Positions 35,552 through 47,297 of a stretch of DNA of 64,000 bases are shown piece after piece. The position numbers and the translations under genes were made by a program. Under the pieces are notes generated by a model. The model saw only the letters and a program-made list of their open reading frames with translations, was not told where the DNA came from and did no database searches. The stretch comes from Diploscapter coronatus. Taxonomy: Eukaryota > Nematoda > Chromadorea > Rhabditida > Rhabditidae. Position 1 is the first letter of the stretch; every line of letters starts with the position of its first letter. Location: NCBI GenBank assembly GCA_964036155.1, contig OZ038422.1:19119201-19183200 (forward strand). Direction: 5' to 3'.

Positions 35552-36933
35552 TCAATCCATCTATCAGTTGGTTAGCTCGCATTTTCGGTGAGCCAGTTTT
35601 CATGGTGCGATACATTATTCATTTGCAATTCAACTATCAAATTTTATCCTAGAAATTAACTCGTTTACTTCTTTTATTTATTGTCATCGAAGCGAATCTC
35701 GCTATTTTATCCTTGGTTTATTTCCATGCGCTTTTCTTCCTGAAACTGTTACTGTATTAGCGCTGCATTTTTGTAATATTGATGGAAAGAGTACGGGGCG
35801 TGTTTATACTTTGCTCGCGAATGTTCATGAGCATGTAAGAGCGTGGTACGCGAAGAGAAGTGAGTCGAAAAGAATAAGAAAAATAGCGTGGGTGAACACG
35901 AGACCCAAATGAAAAAACCGGCGAGGAGAAAAGATAGAATGCACATCAGAGAGCACAGAGATAATAGCGTGCTCATGCACGCATGTGCGCGAATAAAGTA
36001 TAAACGCCCCCTAATGGTTCTTCATTTATGATCAACATTCCATTTGCTTTATGCTCTGTACTTATTTGAAAATTCTTTATCTAGTAAAGGGATTTTACCA
36101 ACACACATTTTCTATCAAAATCGGGTATGCGAAATTTCATTTTTGAAAAATTCGGAAACGAAACTGGAATTTCGCATGCCCCGATCAAAACGGCATGAAA
36201 GGAAATTGTCTATCTCTCACAATATTTTTTATGCCTAGCTCCAATTTCTAAGAAAAATGACATGCAAGCAATATAGTTAACATTTATCAAAATAATTCTT
36301 CGAGTTTGTGAAGGCTAAAGTAGAAGCGAAGATCAAAATGCGGTTAATTCTATAGAAATCGACTACTGAATGATTCATGCGTTTAAATATTGTAGCATTA
36401 CGTAGCAGTTTAGAACCGATCTGATGGAGTAGAGATGTTGTGATGAATTGTGAATGATAGATCATAAAAATGGAATGGGATTAACAGTCCCTTTTGGCCA
36501 AGCTCATCCCTCACCTTGCACCCTTCTCCTCTTGGTCTAATTGCTAATCCTTCTGCCGTTATTTGCTGCTATTGATGTGTTATTCAACTATCCATTTACT
36601 ACTCTTTTCAAATTTATCAATTTTGGCCATAATTTTCAAATATTTTCACCAAATTTAGCATCAAACATTAATCCGAATCTCATTTTCATTGTTTTTTTTT
36701 TTTTTTTTAAATTCATCGGCATTTCTTTGCCTTTTTCTTGGAAATCTTGATAATCTCCATAGAGACGATTTGACATCAAGGTCTGTTTTGAATTGTGCCT
36801 GAAAATCGCGAAGGAAATCCACTTCCTTTCTGCTTCTTCTGTTCATTTATTCGCGGTCGTTCTATGAATTATCGCTTCCTCATGTTCAAACTCATTTGAA
36901 AACACTTACAATTGGTTTCAGGAGAATTCAACT
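35552..36933. other. Intergenic region upstream of the dibasic-site secreted gene
   Basis: A TATAAAC motif at 35999-36005 could be a distant promoter. 36122-36183 is a small inverted-repeat element. The rest is AT-rich with no supported gene. Confidence 0.4.
36122..36183. mobile_element. Small inverted-repeat element with 7/8 flanking match
   Basis: 62 bases with ends CGGGTATGCGAAATT and AATTTCGCATGCCCCG. Flanks ATCAAAAT and ATCAAAAC match at 7 of 8 positions, which suggests an 8-base target duplication. Confidence 0.55.
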
Positions 36934-37704
36934 ATGCAATTGTCACATTTATTCATAGCAGCAACAACACTGATAACGAGCGCATTAGGTAGGTTCAACT
37001 TTTGCATTTTTAAAATTATTTTTCTACCTTTATTTTAGCGGACTCTATAGTTCTTGATGACACCTGCGAATCCCCCGTTTCTTCAGCGATATGTCACATA
37101 ACTCTGCAGATGATTCAAGGCTCGACTTCATTCTCTTTTTCTCGTTATGAGTAATTCTAGGCAATGCCTCAATCGACTGTCATGTCTTCTCGAATTCCAA
37201 GCGATCCTGTGAATTGTCGAATGACCCAGTCACGTCGACAGGCCCAGACACAGGCAGTCCTGTGATGCCCTCCATCGATGCCACGCTCACTGTCAATAAC
37301 CAGACCAACCCAATCACACCCAATGTCACTGTCACGAAGGAGGGAAATGTGACTAGAGTCACTTGGTCTGCACACGCTGAGGTTTGTAAGAAATGATTTG
37401 TTACAGAATTAGCAAAGTTGTTTGAGCTGAAAAATGTTATCTATGTTTAGACTTATTCGCTCATTTTAGGGAGGAGATGGGAAGAACATATCAATTAGCA
37501 TAACTGGCAAAACTGTTTGGACCTCACCAATTGCCATTCGAGCGGTTGATGTAAATTCAAATTCTAACGATAGAAAGAAGAGGGAAGTCACTCAAGAGAA
37601 ACCCGAAATTGTTCAGTGCATATGCAACCCTAAAAGTATGCTTAATTTTACCTTTCTAATCTATAATCTTCATTGCAGCTGAAGCAGCAGCAGCGAGATA
37701 TTAG
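36934..37704 (+). CDS. Secreted Cys-containing protein with dibasic site
   Basis: Five exons (36934-36988, 37039-37092, 37161-37381, 37470-37635, 37679-37704) sum to 522 bases, 173 residues. The ATG lies 12 bases after TTTCAG. A signal peptide (MQLSHLFIAATTLITSA) is followed by several cysteines, Thr/Pro-rich sequence with at least four N-x-S/T sites (NNQT, NVT, NVT, NIS), and a run RKKR near residue 150 that fits a furin-type cleavage site. A final C-x-C pair precedes the stop. I recognise no family. An extracellular glycoprotein or precursor cleaved near its C terminus is the best inference. Confidence 0.68.
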
Positions 37705-38383
37705 TTGGGAGAATTTCTAGACGTTCGATGAAGGCTTTTCAGATAATTTATGAACTCTGTAATCTCGCATACTATGTCAACGTGTTTCTTTTTTGCAAAT
37801 AATAAACAATGTTTCTGCTACTTAAAGAGAATCAATATTAAAAAAATCGGAAGAATGGCATACTCGCTTGATTTCTTTTTAATTCGATTCTGTACTAATA
37901 ACAGAAGCCGGTCTATTGCATTAGATTTGCTAGTTCGGTTTATGGTTTTTCATAAATCATTAAATTTTTAAGATGTCAGCAGATCATGCGATAGCATGTT
38001 TACCAGTAACTCAACAAGGCTAGGTAATAACCTAATTTGTAGGGAACAAATATCATATTTTCTCAAATTATGCCTCAGATGCGACAACACTAACTGCCTA
38101 TCATTGGTTAGTTTCTATTAGATTACATTTTATCAACTTTCGAACGAAACTTCATTTCTTCTTCAGTTTCTCCCTATCTTTCTGCGGTGAATCTGCCCCT
38201 CCCATTCGCCTTTCAACAACCAAGATGCAGTCCTCTCTTTAGCTGAATCGATTTTCCCTCTCTTCTTTCCACTTGCTTTCTGTTTTCACTAATCGCATCT
38301 CTAATCACTAGTTCATTCATTTCCTTTACATTTATAATTTTATCCATTTGTAGTAATTCAATTCATCTTTGCTGAATTATTCG
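37705..38383. other. Intergenic region upstream of VHL
   Basis: AT-rich, with a CT-rich tract at 38150-38340 just before the VHL start, typical of an outron or leader. Nothing else is supported. Confidence 0.4.
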
Positions 38384-39594
38384 ATGGAGGCAAACGATGG
38401 TGGAGGAGAGATGCAGCCGCAGGACGAGAGGGAAGGGGAACGTGACAATCCGCACAACCAACAGAGGGTCGCTGACCCGCTGGACGAATTCGTCTGCACT
38501 CAGGGAATCGTTCGCAATTTGACTTCGGAACTGATGCACATCCACTACAACAACTGGAAATTGTATATGAAAACACAAGGACTTCAGCATATTCGATCTA
38601 CGACCCCGGGGGCTATAGTCAGTCGAAATTGATACCTTAATCTTTGTAATCCAAATGTTTCAGTGCCATTGTAGTTTCATAAATCGTTCGAAATGGGTTG
38701 CACAAGTCCTCTGGATTAACGAACATGTAAATTTCGTCGATTTCAAAGAAGATCTAGTTTGAATTTGAAGGGATTCCCCACCGTTTATGGACAACTTATG
38801 TACAACCAAGTTCTCTATATCAACACGTATGCTGGACATCCGTGGATAGTCAGGAACGGAATTACTGGTGAAGTACTTCTTGTGAATGGAAAGACGGTAA
38901 TATCTGCATAGTGTGAAAGAATAAACCTGATATTCAAGGTATTCCATCCTAAAGGAAATCACTCGCGAGTAATTGTTCGAAAAGACGTTGTTATTACGGA
39001 TCCAGGTTCAATTTAGCACCCATAACAATATGCCGGAATCTAAATTTCAGTATCACCTCTACAAGAACTATGCGCCCAAGTGCTACTTCATCGATTTGCA
39101 ATTTCTAGTAGGCCTGATGCCTGTTTGGATTTGATTCAAAATCTCCGAATTCCTATGCTTATTAAGGTAGAAAATGATTGAAACTCCTAGTTATTGAAAT
39201 TTCGTAGGCTCATCTGAACACGAAAATCCTTCTGAACATAATATACCGTCGGAATATTGGAGGACAAGTTGGAAGGGGGCCTCCTCCTAGAATAACTCCT
39301 GCTGATAATTTGCCAGGTTCAAAAATTTATCTTTTTTTTTTAAATAACTTTTCTATAGAATTCGCAGAACCTCGCCAGCCGATTCGACCTCAAGTTCTTT
39401 ATCCGATTGCACAGGAACAGGGGCAGGGGCAGAATCAGCGGCAAGGGGAGAGAGCTGGGATCGCAGCTTCGGGCAACAGGAGAAGGGCCAGACCGGTCAG
39501 TCCTGACAATGAGGAGGAAGATGCCGACGGGCAGGTAGCTGGCAGAAGATCGGGTAGAAGAGCTGCTGGTGATAATCAGCAACAACAACAATGA
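38384..39594 (+). CDS. VHL: von Hippel-Lindau tumour suppressor homologue
   Basis: Seven exons (38384-38617, 38664-38726, 38771-38896, 38939-39005, 39051-39166, 39208-39316, 39359-39594) sum to 951 bases, 316 residues. VHL is the substrate-recognition subunit of a cullin E3 ligase that binds hydroxyproline on HIF-alpha. After a 78-residue acidic N terminus comes the beta domain: SFINRSKWVAQVLWINEH, then GFPTVYG, INTYAGHPW and GEVLLVNG. Pocket residues match human Tyr98, His115 and Trp117; Ser111 is Thr. The BC box for elongin C is seen in SPLQELCAQVL, followed by short alpha helices. The C-terminal 90 residues are a Gln/Arg/Gly-rich tail absent from human VHL. The 44-base intron after 38726 must use the acceptor at 38770 to keep frame. 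Confidence 0.9.
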
Positions 39595-40042
39595 ATTGAA
39601 AAAAGCATTTATCAAATGAGTGTTGAATAGTTTTAAAAATAGGTGCCGAGATTTTCAATCAAATTAATGCAGACGCTCATTTAAATTTATGGTATGTAAG
39701 TCTCGGCACTTGGATCACTAGTAATTCGATGCTCTTACCGCCAAATCATCTAAGATGTATATGAAACTATTCTCTACTCTAAATTCCAAAATGTCGGTGT
39801 ACTACGAAATGCCCTGTAAATATCCTATGTTATTCTTACGACTTATGACATATTCCTCCCCGTCGGGTGCTTCATTCATCGTCAACTCTGTGATTGCTAG
39901 TGCCATCATTATACTTTGTACCTGAACTTAGTTTTCGTGCAAAATCTTTCACGTCCAAATCAACGTTTTGTAAAATGTCCTATTTATTTGACTAATTAAA
40001 TTGTAACAAATAGCCGATCTAATTGGTTTTGGTCCTAATGAA
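39595..40042. other. Convergent 3' intergenic region
   Basis: Between VHL (+) and TIMM29 (-). An inverted pair, GTGCCGAGA (about 39643) and TCTCGGCAC (39700-39708), bounds a possible 70-base palindromic element. No gene is supported. Confidence 0.4.
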
Positions 40043-41777
40043 TTACGTTTTCTGATCATCCGGCAGATTCTCGATGTCTGATTGTCGCACATCACAGTCA
40101 CTAAATTACTCGAATTTGGCACACTCGATAGTTCATAAAGTGACAAAAAGCGTGAATAAAAAGTTCTGCTCCTGATTCAAACTTGCCATACTCAATTTCA
40201 TTTTAGCTTCTCGAACTTTGTTCATCCTTCATTTTGAAAGTTAGTATAATTTGATAGCGAAAATTAATAAAAAATTACGTCGTAAATCTTCCAAGTTTTT
40301 CTTACAAATGCATATTTACAATAGCGAGCAAAGATTTGGAACCAAGCACCAAATGCAAACATCATGGGCGAATTAACTTTCCATGAACGAACCGTTTTTG
40401 AAATTTCGAAAACATGTCCAGGATAAAAGCGACTACAAACTGCTAAACTCCTTAGAAATTTACGTGATCAATAATTTGATTTTTCTCTTAAAATAGTGCT
40501 TGGTTCTAAACTTTTCTAGCTACTGTATTTTGTCGCAATTTATATTTTTTTTGTAAAAGAAAGAAAATCTTACATGAATGCCTTCTCCAAATTGTGCCAC
40601 TTGCCGAAGCAGCCCACATCGAGCAGTCCTTCCCACACTTCCTGCCACGGCCAGCGACGCAAATTCGGGTCTTGGCTTTGATAAATTCGAGCCTGAAATT
40701 ATTGGAAGTAGAAGGAAATGCTTGATGAAGCTAAAGTACCTCTTCATCATGCGGAGCCTTGACGAGAATAGAGCAGAACAGCAGGTTATAGTAGCGAAGA
40801 CGTCGTTCATTTGACAGCTGAGTTCGCAAAGACAACGCTCCGTCTGATATTTTTCGATGAAAAATTGTTAAATATCCAGACTTCTTATAAAGGCATAAAT
40901 GTATCGAAATATCAAGTTGATCAATGATAGAATTTGTCAAATTCCATTTTTAGTGACAGGCAAAACACAAAATATTCTATATCTCGCCCTAACCCAAACT
41001 AAAAACTTAAACCAATGATAATTTAGCCCTTGGAAAATACTGTAATTTAAAAGATTTCAACATTCAATTTGCTTACCACTCCTCTCGCTATGAGTGCTCT
41101 CAGGAATGAGTACCATTGCGTCTCTCTTCTCGCAAAGCGTGTTGTAGAAACTCGCTTCTGAGGGATTCGTCCGATATGCGTAGGTTACGAAGCCGAACGC
41201 TGTCGCCAAGATGCCTAATAATAGCAAAATATTTCTTGTGATTTTTTTGCTAAGGTTCGATGTGTACCAACCTTACAAGTTTTAAGATAAAATTATTCGT
41301 AATCTTAGGAACAGGGCAGGACGAAAACCCCAATTTTGAAAAACCGAAAGTCTTGTCCATTTTTTTCGGGACCGAAATTGAAACTTTCGTCCAGCCCTGT
41401 TTAGGAGGTTTCTTCGTTAGAAAAAAGATGGAAAAAATACAAATTAAAATTTGTCAATTTTTGTTGGCTATCAATGTGATTTCATTTTATGACATGATTG
41501 AAAACACATGGCATAAGAATCGAAAGACGATTTTCATAAAATTAAACCTCCCATTCAAGCATAAATGCTACCTGTTCTGATCGGACGCTCCTTGCAGCCG
41601 GTCGCCGTTTCCTTCATCACCGTCGTATAATCATTTGTCACATTCCTGGAAAAAAAATCATTCTTAAAGCTATTTGAAGCACAAATTTCCTTACTTGAAA
41701 GATTCGACGATTTTGTTTCCAACCCTGCGCCAAATCGGTAATTTGATTGCTGTAGAAGCAGCCGAAGTCGAGGCCAT
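40043..41777 (-). CDS. TIMM29: Mitochondrial inner-membrane translocase subunit Tim29
   Basis: Six exons (41777-41695, 41645-41572, 41214-41077, 40843-40740, 40692-40574, 40100-40043) sum to 576 bases, 191 residues. Tim29 is a metazoan component of the TIM22 carrier translocase in the inner mitochondrial membrane. It matches the family in W-R-R-V-G near the N terminus, a single membrane span (GILATAFGFVTYAYRTNPSE), ERRLRYYNLLFCSILVKAP, Y-Q-S-Q-D-P-N-L-R-R-W, LLDVGCFGKW and D-C-D-V. It is shorter than human TIMM29 because the C-terminal tail is missing. The ATG lies two bases after a TTTCAG acceptor, 117 bases below a likely MPDU1 poly(A) signal, so it is the probable last gene of an operon. 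Intron 5 holds a Tc1-like element and intron 2 a hAT-like element. Confidence 0.88.
40317..40527. mobile_element. Tc1/mariner-like MITE in TIMM29 intron
   Basis: 211 bases with about 33-base inverted ends: left TACAATAGCGAGCAAAGATT, right inverted TACAGTAGCTAGAAAAGTTT, both reaching GAACCAAGCAC. Bounded by TA, the usual Tc1/mariner target. Confidence 0.7.
41312..41399. mobile_element. hAT-like MITE in TIMM29 intron
   Basis: 88 bases from CAGGGCAGGACGAAA to TTTCGTCCAGCCCTG. Flanks CTTAGGAA and TTTAGGAG match at 6 of 8 positions. Confidence 0.65.
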
Positions 41778-41893
41778 TTCTGAAACAGCAATAAGCATTT
41801 TTTGAAATGAAAATCTAACTAAACATTGATAATTTGAAAAGGCATTATAACCTATAAAATGAGATAAAATAACATGCAAAAATAAAAATAAAA

Positions 41894-41901
41894 TGTTTAT
41901 T
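41894..41901 (-). terminator. Likely poly(A) signal of MPDU1
   Basis: CAATAAAC on the minus strand, about 120 bases above the TIMM29 ATG. It would leave roughly 100 bases between the MPDU1 3' end and the TIMM29 acceptor. Confidence 0.5.
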
Positions 41902-42206
41902 GCCATAGCTTCTAAAATATCGAATACCTAGAAGCAGTCGGAGGGAAATCCAAATATCATCAAATGAGGAGATTTGCATTTGAACGTATCACATTCAATT
42001 CATACTGCATGTAAATGGAGGCTACAATAAATTAGATACTCGCTACAAAGACGTCATAGATACACGGCACATTGCATATTATAAACAAAGCTAAATTTCG
42101 AATAATAATAAAACCCTGAATACCAATAAAATGTGTTTAAAAATCTTCGTAAATGGAGAAATTGAAGTGGCTGACCCATTCTGGGGTGTCCTCCTCTTCG
42201 TCTGTT

Positions 42207-43709
42207 TCACTGCTTCTTCTTCTTCTTTCGCTGCTCCTCTGTAGACGCGTTCCAATAGAGCAGAAACTGTGCGAAGATGACTCCATTCAGCAGGGCGGCA
42301 ATGCCGAACGAGGCCACCAACAGTTGGTCGCCTGTCTCCTGCACTGAAGTGAACACGCGGGCTACAGTGCCTGCAAAGTGAATTGATTGAACACGGAAAG
42401 GAGATTTTTCTTCGAGATTTGTAAAGAAAAAGAAGATTTTCTATTTTTGTTATCTTTTCTGATAAAATTGATTTCGACTTTTTTGGACGATAAGAAAAGT
42501 CATACTGACCTGCAAACTGGAGGAAAACAGAAATGATGGACAATTGACCCGTGCTGCCTGCCGAATAGTTCTGCCAGATTTGGATTACCTGAATTGAAGG
42601 AAAATTGCATTGGTAAGAGAGAAAACCTATGTTTACCTTGGAAACAACGGTGATTGGAATTGTTAGAGTCTGCACAGAGATGAGCACTTCAAGGGGAATG
42701 TAATTGCCGATCACCGCAAAAGTATAGGCCCAACTGAAAGGAAAAATAGTTGAACACTGAATGAATGCTTTAAAGAAATCTTACCAAAACGCGAGGAATG
42801 CAAAGGCATAGGCAGAAGAGTCGGAGTAGAAGAGAATCTGCATGACGATGACGACAAGCTGGATGGCCACGAACAGCGAATCGCCCCATTGGCTGAAAAC
42901 AATAATGAATTTTTTCCGATACGAATTAGAACATTTTTAGAAGTACATCTAGTATGAAAATTGAATATTTTTTTCAAATATTAAACTTTCAGGCAAGGCA
43001 GTGTTGAATTTTTTGTATCAGAACTATCTTGCTTTCTATTTTTGAGATTTCCAATGACTACTTTCTGAAACAACGCGAAAAGTGAAAGGGAGTGAAGTTT
43101 GCGGTTCCTAAACATAACCTTCTTTACATGAAAATCCTAACTTTAGATTAAAGGTGCTTGTAAAATTATATTTCTGACGGGGAAAAAGTCATTGGAGAAC
43201 CTTTAAAATAAATTGTAGAGAGAAATGAATACCTGAATACGAATCCTTTCTGATAGCTGTACGAAGCAGTTCCAGCTGCAGCGAGCAGAGCCAGGAGTTG
43301 GGAGATCAGAGAAATTCCCTGAAAATCAGATTTCTACCAATATTCAAGAATAGATCAAACCTTAGCACTCTTCGCATTGTAAATCTTGAGGATCTGTGGA
43401 ACGAAGAGGAGAATCGATCCCAGTGTGATGCCCAGGCCGAGCACTCGAGACAGCACCAATTTCGAACAAACAGCTGAAATTAGGCAATTTAAAATCACAT
43501 GAGGTGTAGTTAAGGATACTAGTGAGTAAGAGTATGAAGTAAATCGAAAATAGTTAACGGCCTCACTTCACGTGCTATTTCGTAGTCTTTTATTCAAAAT
43601 AGTCAAGGTTAGACTTACGATGGAGGACGTTGAATTTGACGAGCATTTCCTCGAAGCAGTTCTTCGGGAAAACGAACCGAATCGCATCGTCAAACAGCTT
43701 CGTCGCCAT
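42207..43709 (-). CDS. MPDU1: Mannose-P-dolichol utilization defect 1 protein homologue
   Basis: Seven exons (43709-43619, 43473-43361, 43318-43233, 42892-42785, 42733-42637, 42588-42510, 42370-42207) sum to 738 bases, 245 residues. MPDU1 is an ER multispanning PQ-loop protein needed to use dolichol-phosphate mannose and glucose in glycan and GPI synthesis. Seen: NCFEEMLVKFNVLH, the first PQ loop (SILLFVPQILKIYNAKSAK), GISLISQLLALL, the second loop region (VIQIWQNYSAGSTGQLS), VFLQFAG, VFTSVQETGD and a Lys-rich C terminus (EEQRKKKKKQ), which fits ER retrieval. The ATG directly follows TTTTCAG, and the upstream PheRS gene has AATAAA about 110 bases above it, which points to trans-splicing in an operon. 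ER location links it functionally to the nearby EDEM3. Confidence 0.92.
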
Positions 43710-43814
43710 CTGAAAACGAAAGAAAACTTTGAAAAATGCATTAAACAAAGATATCGCAATTGTATTTTGAACAATTAAGATTGAATCAAATGGACAAAAA
43801 TAAAGGCCATAAAA

Positions 43815-43820
43815 GTTTAT
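43815..43820 (-). terminator. Likely poly(A) signal of PheRS alpha
   Basis: AATAAA on the minus strand about 110 bases after the PheRS stop and about 105 bases before the MPDU1 acceptor: classical nematode intercistronic spacing. Confidence 0.5.
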
Positions 43821-43927
43821 TCAAAGAAAAAAAACAACAGTGATAAGAATAAAAAATCAATAATGATAAATCTTAACAATAACCGACAATTGCCACAATC
43901 CTATGTGAATGGGAATGGTGCTTTAGT

Positions 43928-46900
43928 CTAGTCCTTGTCGAGTCTGCAGATGGGTCCGTCATAGATCATTTGCAGATCGACTTTCGGGCCGAACAAATCA
44001 CGAATGTTGTTGATTCCGTAACGGATCATTGTCGGTCTGAAATAATGGAAAAATCAAAGAATTGAATAAGTAAGAATTTGATAATTTGGTAACAATGGAT
44101 GGAATTTTCTAATGTTTTGATAAGTGAATCGACAAAACAAATGGAACCTTGTCAATTGAAAACTATCCATACCTCTCAAGCGAAAGACCGTAACCAGCCA
44201 CATTCACATCCTCAGGCAGACCCATCGGGAGCAGCATTTCAGGACGGAACATTCCAGAGTTTCCGATCTAGATATTTGAAATATGATCAAATTATTATCC
44301 GTTCTAATAGAAATTACCTCGACCCATTTCTTGAGCCCGTTGTGATACGCGAAGATCTCCATGGACGGCTCTGTGTATGGATTGTAGGTCGGCTTGAAAC
44401 GGAGGTTTTCGATTCCTGAAGAAAAAGATTACTGAATTTTTACTAATTTTGCCTGAAAAATTACCCATTCTTTTGAAGAACTCAGTGAAGACGCCGATGA
44501 GATGACCGAGACTGAGGTTGCGCTCGGCTATCACTCCTTCCACCTGAAATGGAAAGGAATAAATTTTCGAATTCTGATAAATTTGGCAAGCCCCGTTTCC
44601 AACGAAGACACTTTTGAAAATTACTCGATTTCTCTTTAATTTTGTGATCGATTCAACGGTAAAATTCAGTCCCTTTTCATCATCATTTGCCAAGTTACAA
44701 ACCTGATGGAATTCAGCGAGATGAGTTGCATCGAGGGTCTCGTTACGGAAGACACGATCGATCGAGAACATACGGGCTGGCTTGAAACCCTGAAGATGAT
44801 ACGATAGAAGAAGAAATAGAAAGTGACTAACTTCCTGAGCCAACTTGTACAGCTGTCTGGCAGACACGGCAGTTGTGTGCGTGCGGAGGACATTCTTTTG
44901 AGCCTCTTCCAATTTCCAGTCATAATTGTAACTGAAAAATGACCTATTGCTTGTGAAAGAGAATAATTTGTCCTCATTAGAGGCGTTAGAAAGTCTGATT
45001 TAGAAAAGAAGCAATTTTAGGGGGCTTTGTGATTAAATTTCCAAATATGACTATTTTAGGCGATAAGTTACAATTCGAATTTTTAAAAATTTAAACTCTC
45101 CAATTTTGTTTCAAAATTGTCGAGTGCCTTAATAGAGAAAAGAAAAAATGAATACAAACCCCGAAGACCCGTATCCTCCCTTAGAGTGGACAGTCTTCAC
45201 TCTCTCCAAGTAATCCTGAGGGAACTGAGTAGCGACTGCAGGATCTGAAGTAAATCTGGATAATTCCCAAGTAAGTTTCTGTATCCGACCGCTAACGAAG
45301 AAAGTGTCGTGAGCATCTCTGGCGGGGTGCTGCTGCGGCTGGAACAGGGCATCGAAGTTCCAGAAAGAAGACTCCACGTAACGATTGGTCGGCATTTCGG
45401 AGAAGCCCATCGAAAAGAAAATCTGACGGAATTCGGCACGAACCTGAAGTTGGAAGATATGGTAAAGCTTTAGAGTGGACAAGAAAAAAGATGAAATGTC
45501 GGAAACTTATCTCGAAAAAATCCGAACTTGTACTTTATGCATATAAATTTCGGTTGAAAATTTTGTAAAGCGGGAATTTTAAAAACGTTGAAATTTAACC
45601 TTCATGAGCGGATGGAGATGTCCACAACTGGGCTGCACGCCCATCGCATCGAAGTTATATTTCTTGAAAGTGGCCGTCTTCCACGAGCCGGTCGTGATCA
45701 TCTCGGGAGTCAGGTCGATTTCTGCCTTCGAAATCGTCACCGAGAAGTTCGACCCTTTCCGGACTCGGAAGCCTTTGATCACACTGCAAACTCGAACAAT
45801 TCAAAAGAATCATCGTGCACTCTTACACTTCAGCGACAAGCTTCCTCTTCTTCAGTTCCGACTTGATCTTATCGTCGACACTCTCTCCGAGCGAAAGATC
45901 GTTCAGCTGCTTGCGACACTCGTCAACCACGTTGTCTTTCTTCCGAATCTGGAATGAGATTTTCCCAAAGAGCAAATATAAAACTAATAAAAAATGATTC
46001 GAAGTCTGCTTAGAGAGCACAATCTTCTTCAAATTGCACCTAACCGGAAAAATATGGTGTTTTTGTTCAAGAAAAATGATGTAAAAATATCGACAAAAAA
46101 TAATCTTTTATAATTGGAATATTGTTCAAATTTCTGATATGAAGAAAAACTGTTCACCACTTTGACAGGATTAGACCCCTTGTCGATTGCAATCCAGCCA
46201 AGAGACATCGCTTTGTTCATTCCGATTTTGGCGAATGAAAGCTTCTAAAAGAGGTTGAAAGAAATGAATGAGGAAAAGGTAAACAAACACTGAGCTCAGC
46301 CTGCGCGGCTCCGTCCTTGCCGATGTGCTCGAATAGTTTGAATTCGTGCGACCCTCCCTCTGCAATTTCCTTGCCTTCGGCGGTCAGGTCCAATCGCTTC
46401 TGCGACACTTCGTCCACTTCAATCAGCTGAAAACACGTACCTTATATCATTAGCAAAATTTTAAAATTATGAGTATTCGAGAAGGAGTTCCTATCTAGTT
46501 TAGGCAGGGAAAATAGGGTCTTTTGTTCAGACTAACCCACACCCAATTGTTTAGACTGCCCACTTTTTAGAAGAAAGTAGGGAGGAAGGTAGGGAAAATA
46601 AAAAGTAAGTAGCCCAGACAAGTGGATGTGGGTAGTCCGAACAGAAAATTTCTTCAGGACTTTTATTTTTATACCTAAGTGCATTTGTAAACAACTCTCT
46701 GAACATACGCTAAATATTTGACAGAAACTGAACATGAATCACAAATGAGTATGTAGGTGTAGATTTCGAAAGGCTGCTCAAATTAGAGTAATTTTCCCTT
46801 CGCAAAATTTTTTCGCGTTTTCTGACAGATTATTTCTATCATTCAATTCAATGCCAAGCACCAAACTTACCCCTTCATGCGCCTGCAGACTTTTGATGGC

Positions 46901-47098
46901 CCCAACCACACGCTGGTGGTCGATTTGGAGTTGAGCAGCGTACTGCAAACTGTCCAGAGGCTGAAATTCAAGAATTTCCAATGATGACTAAACTTTAATC
47001 GGGCAGACCTCTTTGGATTTGTCGATAGTATCGAGAATCATCTGCGGCAGATTCTCCACGCCCCCTTGTGCAACTTGTTCGGTCGTGGAAGCCACCAT
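43928..47098 (-). CDS. FARSA: Cytosolic phenylalanyl-tRNA synthetase alpha subunit
   Basis: Fourteen exons from 47098-47009 to 43928 give about 1518 bases, 505 residues (human 508). The alpha subunit carries the class II catalytic core that charges tRNA-Phe. The N-terminal winged-helix region shows [20 protein letters not shown] and [10 protein letters not shown]. The core shows [64 protein letters not shown], the Phe-pocket [15 protein letters not shown] and the motif 3 sequence [16 protein letters not shown]. The start follows TTTTCAG by 11 bases. Its neighbours on the same strand (EF-1beta N-domain-like, MPDU1, TIMM29) suggest co-transcription. Confidence 0.95.
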
Positions 47099-47297
47099 TT
47101 TGCTCTCGCTGAAAATGGGAATGATTTTGAAGAAATTTGTTAGGAAAGTACTATTTTGAAACAAACTATTCTTCTTCTTCTTCAAGTTTGAATTTTGTAT
47201 GGGTTTACGATTCATTGAAAAGTGATAGTATATTGTCAAAAGTTCCTACTTCCAATATCTTCAAAAATAGATTTTAACTTGAAAAATGCCTAAACTC

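Noticed and set aside
38727..38830. Apparent frameshift in VHL
   Set aside because: It arises only if a 31-base intron ending at 38757 is assumed. Using the acceptor at 38770 gives a 44-base intron, a closed frame and a gap-free match to the VHL beta domain.
42091..42714. 207-codon minus-strand frame read as one exon
   Set aside because: It runs through two MPDU1 introns. Only parts of it are coding, and they match MPDU1 in spliced form.
43572..43778. 68-codon plus-strand frame
   Set aside because: It is the antisense shadow of MPDU1 exon 1, whose translation matches the family.
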